This document shows positions 8,126 to 17,538 of a DNA stretch of 64,000 bases, piece after piece. The notes under the pieces were generated by a model. That model was not told the DNA's origin, made no database searches, and was given only the letters and a program-made list of their open reading frames with translations. How positions within the stretch are numbered: position 1 is the first letter of the stretch; every line of letters begins with the position of its first letter. Position numbers and translations under genes: made by a program. The stretch spans positions 1-64,000 of the forward strand of contig CAZNNL010000001.1 in NCBI GenBank assembly GCA_964574395.1. Direction: 5' to 3'. This stretch comes from JAXGQD01 sp964574395 (GTDB lineage: Bacteria > Bacillota > Clostridia > Saccharofermentanales > Fastidiosipilaceae).

Positions 8126-9379
8126 TTACTCAGCGCTACGTAAAAAACTTCCCGCGCTGATGGGCACTTCTGAAGAGAAATAATACAATTGTCCAGGATG
8201 TGGAGTAGCTGTGATTTCTTGACCATCTACTGTCTTTAAGCTCTTAACCACCAAAGGTGTTGTTGCATCACGTTCGGGACTTGTTAGTACGACGGTGTCA
8301 CCAACTGTCATTTTATTCATTTGACGTAGTAGATACTCATTCGGCAAGGCTTGATACGTGGCATTATCTGGTGCAGCATCGACAGCCATCGCAAGTACAT
8401 GTGCGGCTCGGATATAGCCTTCATGGCTTGCAAGCTGTGCTTCGTTGCGCGGATCATCAAAGTAAAAACCTGTTGAGTATTCGCGATGAACCAAGGCATC
8501 TAACTCCAGTCGCATCCCATTAACCGTATCTTTAGAAGGGCTATTAAAATACTGATCAATAGCAAGGCGATAGGCTTTAGCCGTGACTGCGGCGTAGTAG
8601 AGACCTTTCATCCTTCCCTCTATCTTAAAACTGTTTATACCAGCTTCGACGAGCGCAGGGACATAATCAATCATGCAGAGGTCTTTTGAACTCATTAAAT
8701 AGGTCCCATGTTCATCTGTTTCAAGCGGTACGGGATCTGCGTTAACGCGACCGACCTCCTGAAGTTGATACTCCCAGCGGCAAGGTTGAGAGCAAGCGCC
8801 ACGGTTACCACTTCGGTCATTAAAATAAGCGGAGAGGAGGCATCTACCGGAATGCGCCAGACAGATAGCGCCATGGACAAAACATTCCAACTCTAGTTCT
8901 GCAGGGATTTGAGCTCTGATGCTTGTGATTTGTGCCAAACTGAGTTCGCGCGACAGCACGATACGGGTAGCGCCCGCGTCGTACCAAAACTTGCAGGCTG
9001 CTGCGTTGCTGACATTTGCTTGGGTGCTAATATGCAGTGGGAGTTCGGGGACTTCTGCGCGCAGACAGGCGAAGACTCCGGGGTCTGAGACGATAGCGGC
9101 GTCGAATCCGTCGGCCAGAAGCTTTTTGCCATAGTTAGCAATTTCAGCTAATTCTTCATCTCGTGCCGTAGCGTTGATGGTTACATAGGCTTTCCGCCCC
9201 TGCTGCTTCACATAAGCAGCGGCCTCTGTCAATTCACTGTCTGTGAAGTTTTTTCCGGCGGCGCGCAAGCCAAAGCGTTGACCGGCCAAATAAACCGCAT
9301 CTGCGCCGTAGAGTAAAGCCGTTTTCAACTTTTCGAAGTTTCCGGCTGGGGATAGGAGTTCAACTTTTTGTGGGTTCAT
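8126..9379 (-). CDS. Peptidase U32-family protein, probable tRNA uridine 5-hydroxylation enzyme (TrhP-like)
   Basis: Once called collagenase-like peptidases, U32 proteins of this type (YrrN/YrrO, TrhP) form 5-hydroxyuridine at tRNA position 34, using prephenate-derived chemistry and a cluster-binding cysteine set. This 417-residue protein has ELLSPAGNFEKLKTAL (residues 8-23), GADAVYLAG, STQANVSN, the signature ECFVHGAICLAHSGRCLLS and the cysteines of GNRGACSQPCRW. It lies directly downstream of mltG, as yrrN/yrrO lie near yrrL in Bacillus. A TCAGCGC/GCGCTGA hairpin (8130-8160) overlaps its last codons. Which member of the family it is remains uncertain. Confidence 0.85.
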   Translation of the reverse strand: MNPQKVELLSPAGNFEKLKTALLYGADAVYLAGQRFGLRAAGKNFTDSELTEAAAYVKQQGRKAYVTINATARDEELAEIANYGKKLLADGFDAAIVSDPGVFACLRAEVPELPLHISTQANVSNAAACKFWYDAGATRIVLSRELSLAQITSIRAQIPAELELECFVHGAICLAHSGRCLLSAYFNDRSGNRGACSQPCRWEYQLQEVGRVNADPVPLETDEHGTYLMSSKDLCMIDYVPALVEAGINSFKIEGRMKGLYYAAVTAKAYRLAIDQYFNSPSKDTVNGMRLELDALVHREYSTGFYFDDPRNEAQLASHEGYIRAAHVLAMAVDAAPDNATYQALPNEYLLRQMNKMTVGDTVVLTSPERDATTPLVVKSLKTVDGQEITATPHPGQLYYFSSEVPISAGSFLRSAE

Positions 9380-9384
9380 GCTGC

Positions 9385-10716
9385 CTATTCGCCAACCGTG
9401 GGTGTGGCATCCTGATTCGCAATGGGGTAGAAATAGGTCTCAAGATTTTGTTCTTGCTGTTCCCATGTTACGGCAAAAGCATTTTCACCGCTTCCGTCGC
9501 CTTTTGCCACAAAGTAATAATAATCGTAACTCTCTGTGCTTGGCCATAACGCTGCTTTAATAGCGTTGATGCCGGGTGAGCAAATAGGTCCCGGGGGAAG
9601 CCCACTGTAAATATACGAGTTGTAAGGATCATTACGATCCAAGTCTGATTGGAGGATGATGTATTCGCTTGATAAGCCGTCGCGATTACGTAAATAGTTG
9701 ATGGTCGCGTCGGATTGCAGCAAGTCTTCGTTCTTCAAGCGGTTGTGGAAAACACGGGAAACTTTACGCATATCTTCAAAAATGCCACTTTCCTTTTGAA
9801 TAATGGACGCAAGGGTAATGACTTGATCCATGGTCATGCCAATTTCTTCGGCACGTGCGTATAAATCAGGAGTAATTTTGTTCTCCGTATTGTTCAAGAA
9901 GGTTCGGATAATGGTTTCTTCATCCGAGTTCATGTCAAAGCGATAGGTATCTGGGAAAAGGTAGCCTTCTAGTGAAAAATCACGCTTGGCAAAAGAACCC
10001 GTCGCATAGTCTTGGCTCAAACTCGGTATGGCTTTTACTAGATCATAATCCGTTAAATTCTGAGCATTCTTCATGAGATTATCGAGTACGGTCTCGTCAA
10101 AGTTAACTTGATTTTCTTTTAGTATCAGTTTTATTTCCCTATAGCTAACGCCCTCCAGGAAACGAATCGTACGCGTCGCAGGCTGTTGACTCAGCACGAA
10201 CATGACTTGGTCATAACTCATGTTTTTCTTAACAAAGTGCGTTCCATACTTATACGACCCGTCAAAGCCATTAAACTTCGAAAAAATCGTAAAAACCGTG
10301 ACATTGTCAATTACGCCCAGATCCTTCAATTTTTTGGCAATCGTGGACGTACTGTCACCCAAAGAAATGTAAATCATGATACTGCCGGGCGTGTCTTCCG
10401 TGAGGACAACATTCTCCTCAGGTCTAACGCTCGATGTTGGGGTGAGAGGTTTTCTTGTTGTTGTTGGCAAAACGTTCCCATCTTCATCGGTTGGCAGGAT
10501 TAAATTTCCCTCCTCGTCCGTTGGGTAAGGCGTGGGTGTCGGTCCTGCCGCAATCGATTCGGATGCTGCTTGAACTTGGGCTTTATAGTCCTGATATCTC
10601 TCATCTTGATTTAAGATGTAGCGATAACCAAAAAGCAGTCCAACGCCTAGCGCTAGGACTATCCCCAACACTACGATGACTGCTTTAATGGCAAAACTTA
10701 TTTTTTTCGAAAGCAC
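9385..10716 (-). CDS. mltG: MltG-type endolytic murein transglycosylase
   Basis: MltG is a membrane-anchored lytic transglycosylase (YceG fold) that cleaves nascent glycan strands and so sets their length. One N-terminal transmembrane segment follows KKISFAIK. A Thr/Pro-rich linker with TPTPYPTDEE leads to a LysM-like subdomain (GDSTSTIAKKLKDLGVI) and the catalytic YceG core with ASIIQKESG, carrying the catalytic Glu, then FHNRL and YNSYIYSGLPPGPI. I chose the GTG start at 10716 (443 residues), 13 nt after the typA stop and preceded by GAGGAG. A longer ATG start at 10758 would overlap typA. Confidence 0.9.
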   Translation of the reverse strand: MLSKKISFAIKAVIVVLGIVLALGVGLLFGYRYILNQDERYQDYKAQVQAASESIAAGPTPTPYPTDEEGNLILPTDEDGNVLPTTTRKPLTPTSSVRPEENVVLTEDTPGSIMIYISLGDSTSTIAKKLKDLGVIDNVTVFTIFSKFNGFDGSYKYGTHFVKKNMSYDQVMFVLSQQPATRTIRFLEGVSYREIKLILKENQVNFDETVLDNLMKNAQNLTDYDLVKAIPSLSQDYATGSFAKRDFSLEGYLFPDTYRFDMNSDEETIIRTFLNNTENKITPDLYARAEEIGMTMDQVITLASIIQKESGIFEDMRKVSRVFHNRLKNEDLLQSDATINYLRNRDGLSSEYIILQSDLDRNDPYNSYIYSGLPPGPICSPGINAIKAALWPSTESYDYYYFVAKGDGSGENAFAVTWEQQEQNLETYFYPIANQDATPTVGE

Positions 10717-10729
10717 AACTGCTCCTCGC

Positions 10730-12742
10730 TTATTTCTTTCTCGAATCCGCTTTAGCACGCAAGTCGTTGTTCAGCACTTTCTTGCGCATGCGAATACTCT
10801 TTGGTGTTACTTCAACAAGTTCATCATCAGCTATAAATTCGAGGCATTGCTCAAGGCTGAAATTGATTGGAGGTACGAGTCGTAGCGCATCGTCTGAGCC
10901 TGATGCACGCATGTTGGTTACATGCTTCTTCTTACAGACATTGACTACAATATCATCACTTTTCGGATTCGTGCCAACAATCATGCCTTCATACACATCC
11001 GTACCAGCACCGATAAAAAGCTGACCACGATTCTGAGCATTGTACAAACCATAGCTTACGGCTGTACCACTTTCCCAAGCAACGAGGACTCCATGTTTCC
11101 TCATTTCTATCTCGCCTTTCCAAGCCTCAAAGCCTGAAATAACGCTGTTCATTATACCATTGCCCTTAGTGTCGGTCAAAAATTCTGTGCGGTATCCTAT
11201 CAGGCCTCTCGATGGAATATTGAACTCTAACCTAGTGTAGCCCTTCTCGGGTGGAAGCATGTTTTGCAGCTCAGCCTTTCGCTGTCCAAGCTTCTCAATT
11301 ACCACCCCAACAAATTCTTCGGGAACGTCAATCATGACGCTTTCGACAGGTTCTGAAGGAACCCCGTCAATATCTTTCACAATGACTGATGGCTTAGAAA
11401 CTTGAAACTCATAGCCTTGTCTACGCATGTTTTCAATCAAAATGGAAAGATGCAGCTCTCCTCTACCTTTGACCACATAGGCATCTGGTGATTCTGTTTC
11501 TTCAAGACGCATGCTGACATTGGTTTCCATCTCTTTAAACAGACGTTCACGTAAATGTCTTGATGTAACATATTTTCCTTCATTACCGGCAAAAGGACTG
11601 TTGTTTACGGAAAAGGTCATAGCAATGGTGGGCTCATCGATATTTACAAAAGGTAAGGGATCGATAGCATCTGGTGGACAAACGGTGTCGCCTATATTGA
11701 TTTCGGGAATACCTGCCACGCATACAATTTCGCCAGCTGAAGCTTCAGCAATTTCCACACGCATCAGGCCCTCGTAACGCATTAATTTAGCGACGCGCGC
11801 GGAAAGCACCGAATGGTCATCAAAACCGCACACGACAATGGCTTGGTTTTGCCTAATTTGTCCACGCTCGATTCGACCTATAGCCAATCTACCGATATAG
11901 GGATCAGATTCAATATTGGAGACGAGTAACTGTAAGGTACCAGCTGCATTTCCGGTGGGCGCAGGAATTTCGTCGACGATCGCATCTAAGAGAGGCAAAA
12001 TATGCTCGGCTTTTCCCGAAAGTGCCTCTGCCATATTACGCGACGCAAAGCCATTGCGTGCCGATGTGTAAAGTACCGGAAACTCGAGCTGATCATCATC
12101 TGCTCCCAGTTCGATGAACAGTTCGAGAATCATGTCTTCCACTTCTTCAGGTCTGGCATCTGGTCTATCAATCTTATTCAGTACCACAATTGGTTTGAGC
12201 TTTAATTCCAATGCTTTACGCAACACGAACCTGGTCTGTGGCATGGGTCCGTCATAAGCGTCAACTACCAAGATTACGCCGTCAACCATTTTCAGAACAC
12301 GTTCAACTTCGCCTCCGAAGTCTGCGTGCCCGGGCGTGTCGACCACGTTGATGCGAAATTCGCCATGTACGATAGCCGTGTTTTTGGCCAAGATAGTGAT
12401 ACCGCGCTCTCGCTCGATATCGCCCGAATCCATTACGCGGGTATTGACCTGTTCGTTTTCTCTGAATGTTCCGGACTGACGTAACATGCTGTCAACCAGA
12501 GTGGTTTTTCCATGATCCACGTGCGCAATAATTGCGACATTCCGTAGGTGTTCAACAGGCACATTTTCGCCTCTCGCAACTCCAGGCTTACTCTTTTCAA
12601 TGGCAATCGCAGAAGTTGCAGCTTTAGCCGCGGCTAAGCTACTATAACCCAACTGTTGCGCTTCTGATTCAGTCAATATGTGCGCACTGCTACTGTTGTT
12701 CGTTTCGTTAGCCGAATTTGTTTTTTGGTCTATTTTAGACAT
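10730..12742 (-). CDS. typA: TypA/BipA ribosome-associated GTPase
   Basis: This translational GTPase of the EF-G family supports ribosome assembly and stress or low-temperature growth. The G1 motif AHVDHGKTT is followed by RGITI (switch I), DTPGHADFGGEVERV and NKIDRPDA, then domains II, III, V and the BipA-specific C-terminal domain. At 670 residues it is about 60 longer than usual. The excess is an N-terminal Ser/Asn/Ala-rich extension of about 65 residues ahead of VEHLRNVAIIAHVDHG. The SD AAGGAT lies about 10 nt before the chosen ATG, so the extension is probably translated. Confidence 0.93.
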   Translation of the reverse strand: MSKIDQKTNSANETNNSSSAHILTESEAQQLGYSSLAAAKAATSAIAIEKSKPGVARGENVPVEHLRNVAIIAHVDHGKTTLVDSMLRQSGTFRENEQVNTRVMDSGDIERERGITILAKNTAIVHGEFRINVVDTPGHADFGGEVERVLKMVDGVILVVDAYDGPMPQTRFVLRKALELKLKPIVVLNKIDRPDARPEEVEDMILELFIELGADDDQLEFPVLYTSARNGFASRNMAEALSGKAEHILPLLDAIVDEIPAPTGNAAGTLQLLVSNIESDPYIGRLAIGRIERGQIRQNQAIVVCGFDDHSVLSARVAKLMRYEGLMRVEIAEASAGEIVCVAGIPEINIGDTVCPPDAIDPLPFVNIDEPTIAMTFSVNNSPFAGNEGKYVTSRHLRERLFKEMETNVSMRLEETESPDAYVVKGRGELHLSILIENMRRQGYEFQVSKPSVIVKDIDGVPSEPVESVMIDVPEEFVGVVIEKLGQRKAELQNMLPPEKGYTRLEFNIPSRGLIGYRTEFLTDTKGNGIMNSVISGFEAWKGEIEMRKHGVLVAWESGTAVSYGLYNAQNRGQLFIGAGTDVYEGMIVGTNPKSDDIVVNVCKKKHVTNMRASGSDDALRLVPPINFSLEQCLEFIADDELVEVTPKSIRMRKKVLNNDLRAKADSRKK

Positions 12743-12762
12743 CTGTGTTTATCCTTTATAAA

Positions 12763-12784
12763 TGCGCCGCCTAGGTCAGGCGCA
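12763..12784 (-). terminator. Hairpin between der and typA
   Basis: TGCGCC (12763-12768) pairs with GGCGCA (12779-12784). On the minus strand it is followed by TTTATAAAGG, a short T-rich stretch that merges with the typA SD. It could partly terminate der transcription. Confidence 0.35.
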
Positions 12785-12787
12785 GTC

Positions 12788-14119
12788 TTACTTTCTTTCA
12801 CGATTAGACTTTTCACGTAAAGTCAGACGAATTGGCGTTCCAACAAAACCAAAATTTTTCCGGAACTGATTTTCCAAATAGCGGTCGTAAGAAAAATGCA
12901 GCAGTTCGGTCGAATTAACAAACAGGATGAATTCTGGAGGTTGAACCGCAACTTGCGTGGCGTACGCGATTTTAAGTCTTTTGCCTTTATACTGTGGCGC
13001 GGGAACCATGGCTTGAATTTCAGCAATAAAGTCATTGAGGATACCTGTGCTAATTCTCTTGTTTGATTCCTCATACACTTCGTTGACATACTTATAAACC
13101 TGTGTACAACGTTGCCCAGTGAGTGCAGAAATGAAAATGACTGGCGCGTAGTCCATAAAAGCAAAGCGACTAAGTAAATCCTTCTTATAATTCTCCTGGG
13201 TATCCGTTTCCTTTTCTATCAAATCCCATTTATTGACCACAAAAACAGATGCTTTTCCTGCGTTGTGCGCCAGACCCGCAACTTTCGTGTCCTGTTCAGT
13301 TACACCATCTTCGGCATCAATCAGAATCAAACACACGTCTGCACGTTCAATCGCGGAAATCGCACGCATGGTGCTATACCGTTCGATGTCATCAGCAATC
13401 CTAGATTTACGGCGCAGACCCGCAGTGTCAATAAAAACAAAACGTCCAAAATCGTTCTCTACCACAGAGTCCAAAGCATCTCTGGTCGTCCCGGCCAAGT
13501 CAGATACAATGGCACGATCTTCACCCGCAAGGCGGTTAAATAAAGAGGACTTACCTGCGTTTGGTTTCCCGATGATGGCAACTTTTATCCCGCTTTCTTC
13601 TGCATCTTCTTCTGGCAAAACGGGCAAAGCATCGACTACCACATCAAGCAGATCCCCTATTCCCAAACCATGAATGGAGGAAATAGGATAAATATCCCCC
13701 AAGCCCAAATTATAAAACTCATAGGCTTGTTCTGGCATGTGTCCTGGATTATCGCACTTGTTAACCACGACAAAGACAGGCTTGGCTGACTTGCGCAGCA
13801 TATTGGCAATATCCTGGTCAGCTGCTGTCATTCCATCTTTTACATCTACCATAAGCAAGACGACATCCGCTGTTTCGATGGCAATATCTGCTTGGATGCG
13901 CATTTGCCTTAGCAATGGCATATCACTCGCAGGTTCAATACCACCGGTATCAATCAAGGTAAAGCGCTGCCCAAGCCATTCGACACGTGCATAAATGCGG
14001 TCTCGTGTCACGCCTGGTTGGTCATCAACTATAGCGATGCGCTGCTTAGCAATAAAATTAAAAAAACTAGATTTTCCGACGTTTGGACGTCCGATAACAG
14101 CAACGATTGCATCTTTCAT
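12788..14119 (-). CDS. der: Ribosome biogenesis GTPase Der (EngA)
   Basis: Der carries two tandem G domains and acts in 50S subunit assembly. The 443-residue sequence has GRPNVGKSSFFN (G1 of domain 1, residues 10-21), DTGGI, NKCD, then GKPNAGKSSLFN (G1 of domain 2, about 184-195), DTAGL, NKWD and a C-terminal KH-like domain ending after GTPIRLTLREK. The length is standard. SD GGGAGG lies close to ATG. All nucleotide-binding motifs look intact. Confidence 0.96.
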   Translation of the reverse strand: MKDAIVAVIGRPNVGKSSFFNFIAKQRIAIVDDQPGVTRDRIYARVEWLGQRFTLIDTGGIEPASDMPLLRQMRIQADIAIETADVVLLMVDVKDGMTAADQDIANMLRKSAKPVFVVVNKCDNPGHMPEQAYEFYNLGLGDIYPISSIHGLGIGDLLDVVVDALPVLPEEDAEESGIKVAIIGKPNAGKSSLFNRLAGEDRAIVSDLAGTTRDALDSVVENDFGRFVFIDTAGLRRKSRIADDIERYSTMRAISAIERADVCLILIDAEDGVTEQDTKVAGLAHNAGKASVFVVNKWDLIEKETDTQENYKKDLLSRFAFMDYAPVIFISALTGQRCTQVYKYVNEVYEESNKRISTGILNDFIAEIQAMVPAPQYKGKRLKIAYATQVAVQPPEFILFVNSTELLHFSYDRYLENQFRKNFGFVGTPIRLTLREKSNRERK

Positions 14120-14190
14120 TTTGCGCCTCCCTTCACATGTTCATCATACGCTTTTATGGGCCTAAGCATCTTAATAAAAAATAAATTCAT

Positions 14191-14222
14191 GAAAAAGCAG
14201 CGAGTAGTACTTTCCCGCTGCT
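14191..14222 (-). terminator. Rho-independent terminator of the yceD-rpmF operon
   Basis: AGCAGCG (14196-14202) pairs with CGCTGCT (14216-14222). On the minus strand the stem is followed immediately by TTTTTCATG and then an AT-rich run. It sits about 55 nt after the rpmF stop. Confidence 0.7.
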
Positions 14223-14276
14223 CCAGTAGCCCAGATAAATGAATAAAACTGTGCTTCTCTTACCCTAAGGTCAAAA

Positions 14277-14462
14277 TTATTTCGCTTCTTCGACTGCAAT
14301 AACTTCTTTGCCATCATAGTAGCCGCATGCTTTACACACACGGTGTGACATTCTTAGGGTGTGGCATTGCGGGCACTCGCTCAAATTTGGGACAGTCAGT
14401 TTCCAATTGGAACGATGTCTGCGAGAACGCGCTTTCGACCATCTGCTCTTAGGTGTTGCCAT
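14277..14462 (-). CDS. rpmF: 50S ribosomal protein L32 (zinc-ribbon form)
   Basis: This 61-residue protein is a component of the large subunit near the peptidyl-transferase end. The N-terminal basic segment with SKARSRRHRSNWK is followed by the zinc ribbon CPQC (about 35-38) and CKAC (about 48-51), so this is the zinc-binding form of L32. It follows yceD directly, a pairing conserved across bacteria, and a strong terminator lies downstream. Confidence 0.95.
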   Translation of the reverse strand: MATPKSRWSKARSRRHRSNWKLTVPNLSECPQCHTLRMSHRVCKACGYYDGKEVIAVEEAK

Positions 14463-14509
14463 AATGTATTTCCTCCATAGATCCTTCTGTAGAAGCGCAT
14501 CTCTAGGCT

Positions 14510-15043
14510 TTACAGTAGTTTTTTTAGTTTGGCAAAAGGATTCCCGTCATCCTCTGCTTCGTTTCCATTGCATTGGCAATGGCCTTCATTCAAATCTTGT
14601 CCACATTGCGGGCAAAGCCCCGCACATTCATCAAGGCACAAAACTCTTGTCGGAACGACTCCAATAAGACGTTTCAACAAAAGCTCAAGTACATCAATAT
14701 GTTCTCCTGTGTAAAGTTCGTAATCATCTTCTTCTGCTGTCCAGGCACTCTCATTCCAGAGTTCCAAATTGCGTTCAGGGACAAAGAAATCATTTACTTC
14801 AGAGCTCAATGTTAGCTCACAGGTTTTTAAACAACGGTCACAAGGAACTACGGCGCCAACCTCCGCTGTACCACTAAGTTTTAGAAAACCACTTTCTTTA
14901 TGTCTTAGTCGTCCGTTAAAGTGTAAGTCTCCTTTGGCAGAGACGCCAGGGAAAAATTCACCGACTTCTGTGTCAGGGACTGTTAGCGTGAGGGGCATAT
15001 CCTGGTCCTTACGCCGAATAAGCGTTTTTACGGATATTAACAT
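14510..15043 (-). CDS. YceD/DUF177 family protein
   Basis: YceD proteins (DUF177) are encoded next to rpmF in most bacteria and are linked to 23S rRNA accumulation or 50S assembly. The 177-residue product shows VPCDRCL (residues 70-76) and, near the C-terminus, LCLDECAGLCPQCGQDLNEG, which is the usual cysteine cluster. Start ATG 15043 was chosen because GAGGAGG precedes it. A start 15 nt upstream lacks an SD. Confidence 0.88.
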   Translation of the reverse strand: MLISVKTLIRRKDQDMPLTLTVPDTEVGEFFPGVSAKGDLHFNGRLRHKESGFLKLSGTAEVGAVVPCDRCLKTCELTLSSEVNDFFVPERNLELWNESAWTAEEDDYELYTGEHIDVLELLLKRLIGVVPTRVLCLDECAGLCPQCGQDLNEGHCQCNGNEAEDDGNPFAKLKKLL

Positions 15044-15094
15044 TATGAGCCTCCTCAAATACGTCAGCCATTATTACTTATCAAGCGATTTTTG

Positions 15095-16051
15095 TCAACC
15101 AAGCATAAGAGCTAGACTTCTGATTTTAACATCAATAATCTGATTTTGCACAACTGCTGCTTGATGGGGTAGGAAATCACTAGCACTGGTGCTTATGCCA
15201 TAAGCAGGTAATCTAGAAATCAGCGCAGCACTCAAGGACTCAATTAATGGCAAAAGTTCTTGCTCATTATGCAGACTCGCCTGGCTTAACGCAATCAATT
15301 GCTGATGTTCCTCAGCCCAATCTGCCAAATCTGCCATGCTGCACGATGCCCATTTGTAGTAAGGCCTATACTTGAACTCTAACAAGTGTGCACAAGAAAT
15401 ATAGTGTTGTACAAAGGTATCAACTGCATGTCTTGCGCCAATCCAATCTTTTCTTTGCAGACATCGAGCTAGATTGTATTGTCCGGCTTGTCCTAGTGTG
15501 GCAAGCCTGGCAGCTAGCTTTTTGAGACGCACATCTGAAGGATAAAACGCTAACAATGCATTGCGAATAGCACTAAATTTACCGGCTGGATCCAAAAACA
15601 CTTCACCATTTGTCGCCGTCGCTAAAGCACTTTCAGGTATATTCAACCAAGCTATCGCTGTGCTTGGCACTGTACTAACACCTATGAGCCTTTTGTAAAA
15701 AGATTGTATCGAGCAAACGCCAACCCTAGCTTCAGCTTCTGGCATATGTAAGCGTTCAAAATTTTCAAACGAGGTCGGTAGTTTATTGTAGGTTTCCATT
15801 AACGCAGCGGGATCTAGTGAAGCATCTTCCTCGTCGTACCATACACAAAAGGCAGGTCCCCAATCATGGTCACGCGAAATTTCATCGTCATAACCAAAGC
15901 AATCCGAGCCTTCACCCACCAAACCAAAAGCCAATTTGGAAAATACGTGTTCGCCAGCTGCGTCCTCTAGCATTTCAAACAGCTTGCGCCCTTCTGCTTC
16001 AAAGTAGCGACGACAAAGATCCAAGCCTTTCCCTAGCATAACTGCGCTCAT
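15095..16051 (-). CDS. DUF4037 protein, nucleotidyltransferase-like
   Basis: The 318-residue protein matches the DUF4037 family. The N-terminal part carries a nucleotidyltransferase-like signature: GEGSD (residues 46-50), GYDDEISRDHD (53-63) and WGPAF, with Asp61 and Asp63 in the place of the catalytic aspartates of polymerase-beta-type transferases. The rest is alpha-helical and Trp-rich, resembling the helical C-terminal domain of kanamycin nucleotidyltransferase-like proteins. It overlaps the upstream TPR gene by 4 nt (ATGA), so the two are translationally coupled. The substrate is unknown; an adenylyl- or nucleotidyl-transfer activity is inference only. Confidence 0.78.
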   Translation of the reverse strand: MSAVMLGKGLDLCRRYFEAEGRKLFEMLEDAAGEHVFSKLAFGLVGEGSDCFGYDDEISRDHDWGPAFCVWYDEEDASLDPAALMETYNKLPTSFENFERLHMPEAEARVGVCSIQSFYKRLIGVSTVPSTAIAWLNIPESALATATNGEVFLDPAGKFSAIRNALLAFYPSDVRLKKLAARLATLGQAGQYNLARCLQRKDWIGARHAVDTFVQHYISCAHLLEFKYRPYYKWASCSMADLADWAEEHQQLIALSQASLHNEQELLPLIESLSAALISRLPAYGISTSASDFLPHQAAVVQNQIIDVKIRSLALMLG

Positions 16052-16887
16052 TCACAGACTTCGTTTGTGTTCTGTTTGCAGGCCCCGGGACCGAAACGTT
16101 CCAAAAGGATGGCAATATTCTTCTGCATCATCTGGTACTCATGACTTTCCCCATAATTCGCCTTGATAATTTCTGCGGCATTTTGAAAGGAGAGGATGGA
16201 ATCCGGATTTTGCTCTGCTGCCTCTAGATTACCTTTTGCCGCGAACAAAGCAGCCTGATGGTAATCACCTGGGAAATCATGGGCAAAAGTATCTTCCGCA
16301 AGCCTAAGCAACTCTTTGGCGCGTTCAGTTTGACCTATTTTTTGGAGAAGCAGCGCTAAATTGGTCTGTGAAATAGCTACTGGTAGCTTCATGCCTCGAT
16401 TTTGCAAGTTCTCTAAAGCCACTAACAAATACTCAATTGCTTGACTTGTCTGCCCTTGGCTTTCGTAGACTAAGGCTAAATTATTAAAGGCGCTTGCGTA
16501 GCCATAAACATCAAAGCTTTCTAAGTCTGCATAAATATCCATTGCATTTTTGAATTCATTTAGTGCTTCGTTTTGCCTACCTGCCATGCGGTATGTGCCA
16601 CCAAGGTTGTTGTAAGTAATCGCTAATTCTTCGCGATGGTCGCCTTCCAAAGTACTAAGTACTTCAATTGCTTTTAAGAAGGCTTGCTCCGAGTCATCGA
16701 AACGACCTAGACCACGATAAAGTGAACCTAGTTCATTGCTCGACCAAATTAACAAATCATACTTTTTTTCTTGTGTAGCCTGTACGGTCCCGTCTGCTTT
16801 TTTTGATTTTAAAAAGGCTTCTACTTGTTCGGGTTCACCTTTTCCGTAAAGTTGGTCCAGTTCTTCGTAGAGTTTATTGATGTCCAT
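16048..16887 (-). CDS. Tetratricopeptide repeat protein linked to DUF4037/DUF4125
   Basis: This 279-residue protein has about five TPR units. Typical helix pairs are ELGSLYRGLGRFDDSEQAFLKAIEV (written here by position 51-75), TYNNLGGTYRMAGRQNEALN, AFNNLALVYESQGQTSQAIE and TNLALLLQKIGQTERAKELL. There is no signal peptide and no enzymatic domain. It lies between the DUF4125 gene (2-nt gap) and the DUF4037 gene (4-nt overlap), so it probably acts as the scaffold joining the two. No known function. Confidence 0.8.
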   Translation of the reverse strand: MDINKLYEELDQLYGKGEPEQVEAFLKSKKADGTVQATQEKKYDLLIWSSNELGSLYRGLGRFDDSEQAFLKAIEVLSTLEGDHREELAITYNNLGGTYRMAGRQNEALNEFKNAMDIYADLESFDVYGYASAFNNLALVYESQGQTSQAIEYLLVALENLQNRGMKLPVAISQTNLALLLQKIGQTERAKELLRLAEDTFAHDFPGDYHQAALFAAKGNLEAAEQNPDSILSFQNAAEIIKANYGESHEYQMMQKNIAILLERFGPGACKQNTNEVCE

Positions 16888-16889
16888 TT

Positions 16890-17477
16890 CTACTCTCCTT
16901 TGGCTAAACTCAGCTTTTGAATTTGCTGCATGTTCTCTTCAATAAGATTAAGTCCTTTGGCTAAACAATCTTGAAGATGCTCCTCCATAAGGTTCAGGGT
17001 ATGCATAGAGTACGTAGCAAGTTCCCCTTTTAGATACGTTTCATAAGAAGTGTTGTCCGTACTATCTTCACTACTTCTAATAGAGCGTGCGCCGGTTAAC
17101 GCAGGTTGACGCGCTGCGTATTCCTCGTGCCAACGGACATAAATTGTAGAAATTGCATCGATGGTCGCTTTTTTAGGCGCGCTAATTTCGGGAAGATATG
17201 CCTTAATATTGGCAAAAGCATCCCGGTCTGTCGACTCCATCATATAGGCATATTTTTCTGTTAAGAGATTCCGTTTTTCCTCTTGTGCAGCAAGCAAATC
17301 TTGCCGGTAAGCATCAAGCATGGCTTCGGACCAAGTCAAAAATTGTGCACACCTAAATAAATTGAAATGCAACCAATCTTCTTGACAGTCTGCACGTCCA
17401 CCTTCGTTTTGCACCTCTTGAAACATTACCCATTCAGGATTGATCAGTTCTGCTTCAATCTTGCTTCTATCCCACAT
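16890..17477 (-). CDS. DUF4125 family protein
   Basis: The 195-residue protein matches the uncharacterised DUF4125 family. The hallmark N-terminal block runs EWVMFQEVQNEGGRADCQED (residues 15-34), then FRCAQFLTWSE. The remainder is helical with many Trp/Tyr residues, including EKYAYMMESTDRDAF. No catalytic motif is recognisable to me. It is the first gene of the three-gene DUF4125-TPR-DUF4037 unit, with a 61-nt gap to the DUF1934 gene upstream. It could recognise a substrate or partner for the DUF4037 enzyme, but that is speculation. Confidence 0.78.
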   Translation of the reverse strand: MWDRSKIEAELINPEWVMFQEVQNEGGRADCQEDWLHFNLFRCAQFLTWSEAMLDAYRQDLLAAQEEKRNLLTEKYAYMMESTDRDAFANIKAYLPEISAPKKATIDAISTIYVRWHEEYAARQPALTGARSIRSSEDSTDNTSYETYLKGELATYSMHTLNLMEEHLQDCLAKGLNLIEENMQQIQKLSLAKGE

Positions 17478-17538
17478 TTTAGAGCCTCACTTCAGCCAAT
17501 AATAAGCCAATACAAAAGTTTGCTTGCGAGAAACAAAA

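Noticed and set aside
10717..10758. Longer ATG start for mltG
   Set aside because: It would overlap typA by 29 nt, while GTG 10716 has a GAGGAG SD directly after the typA stop.
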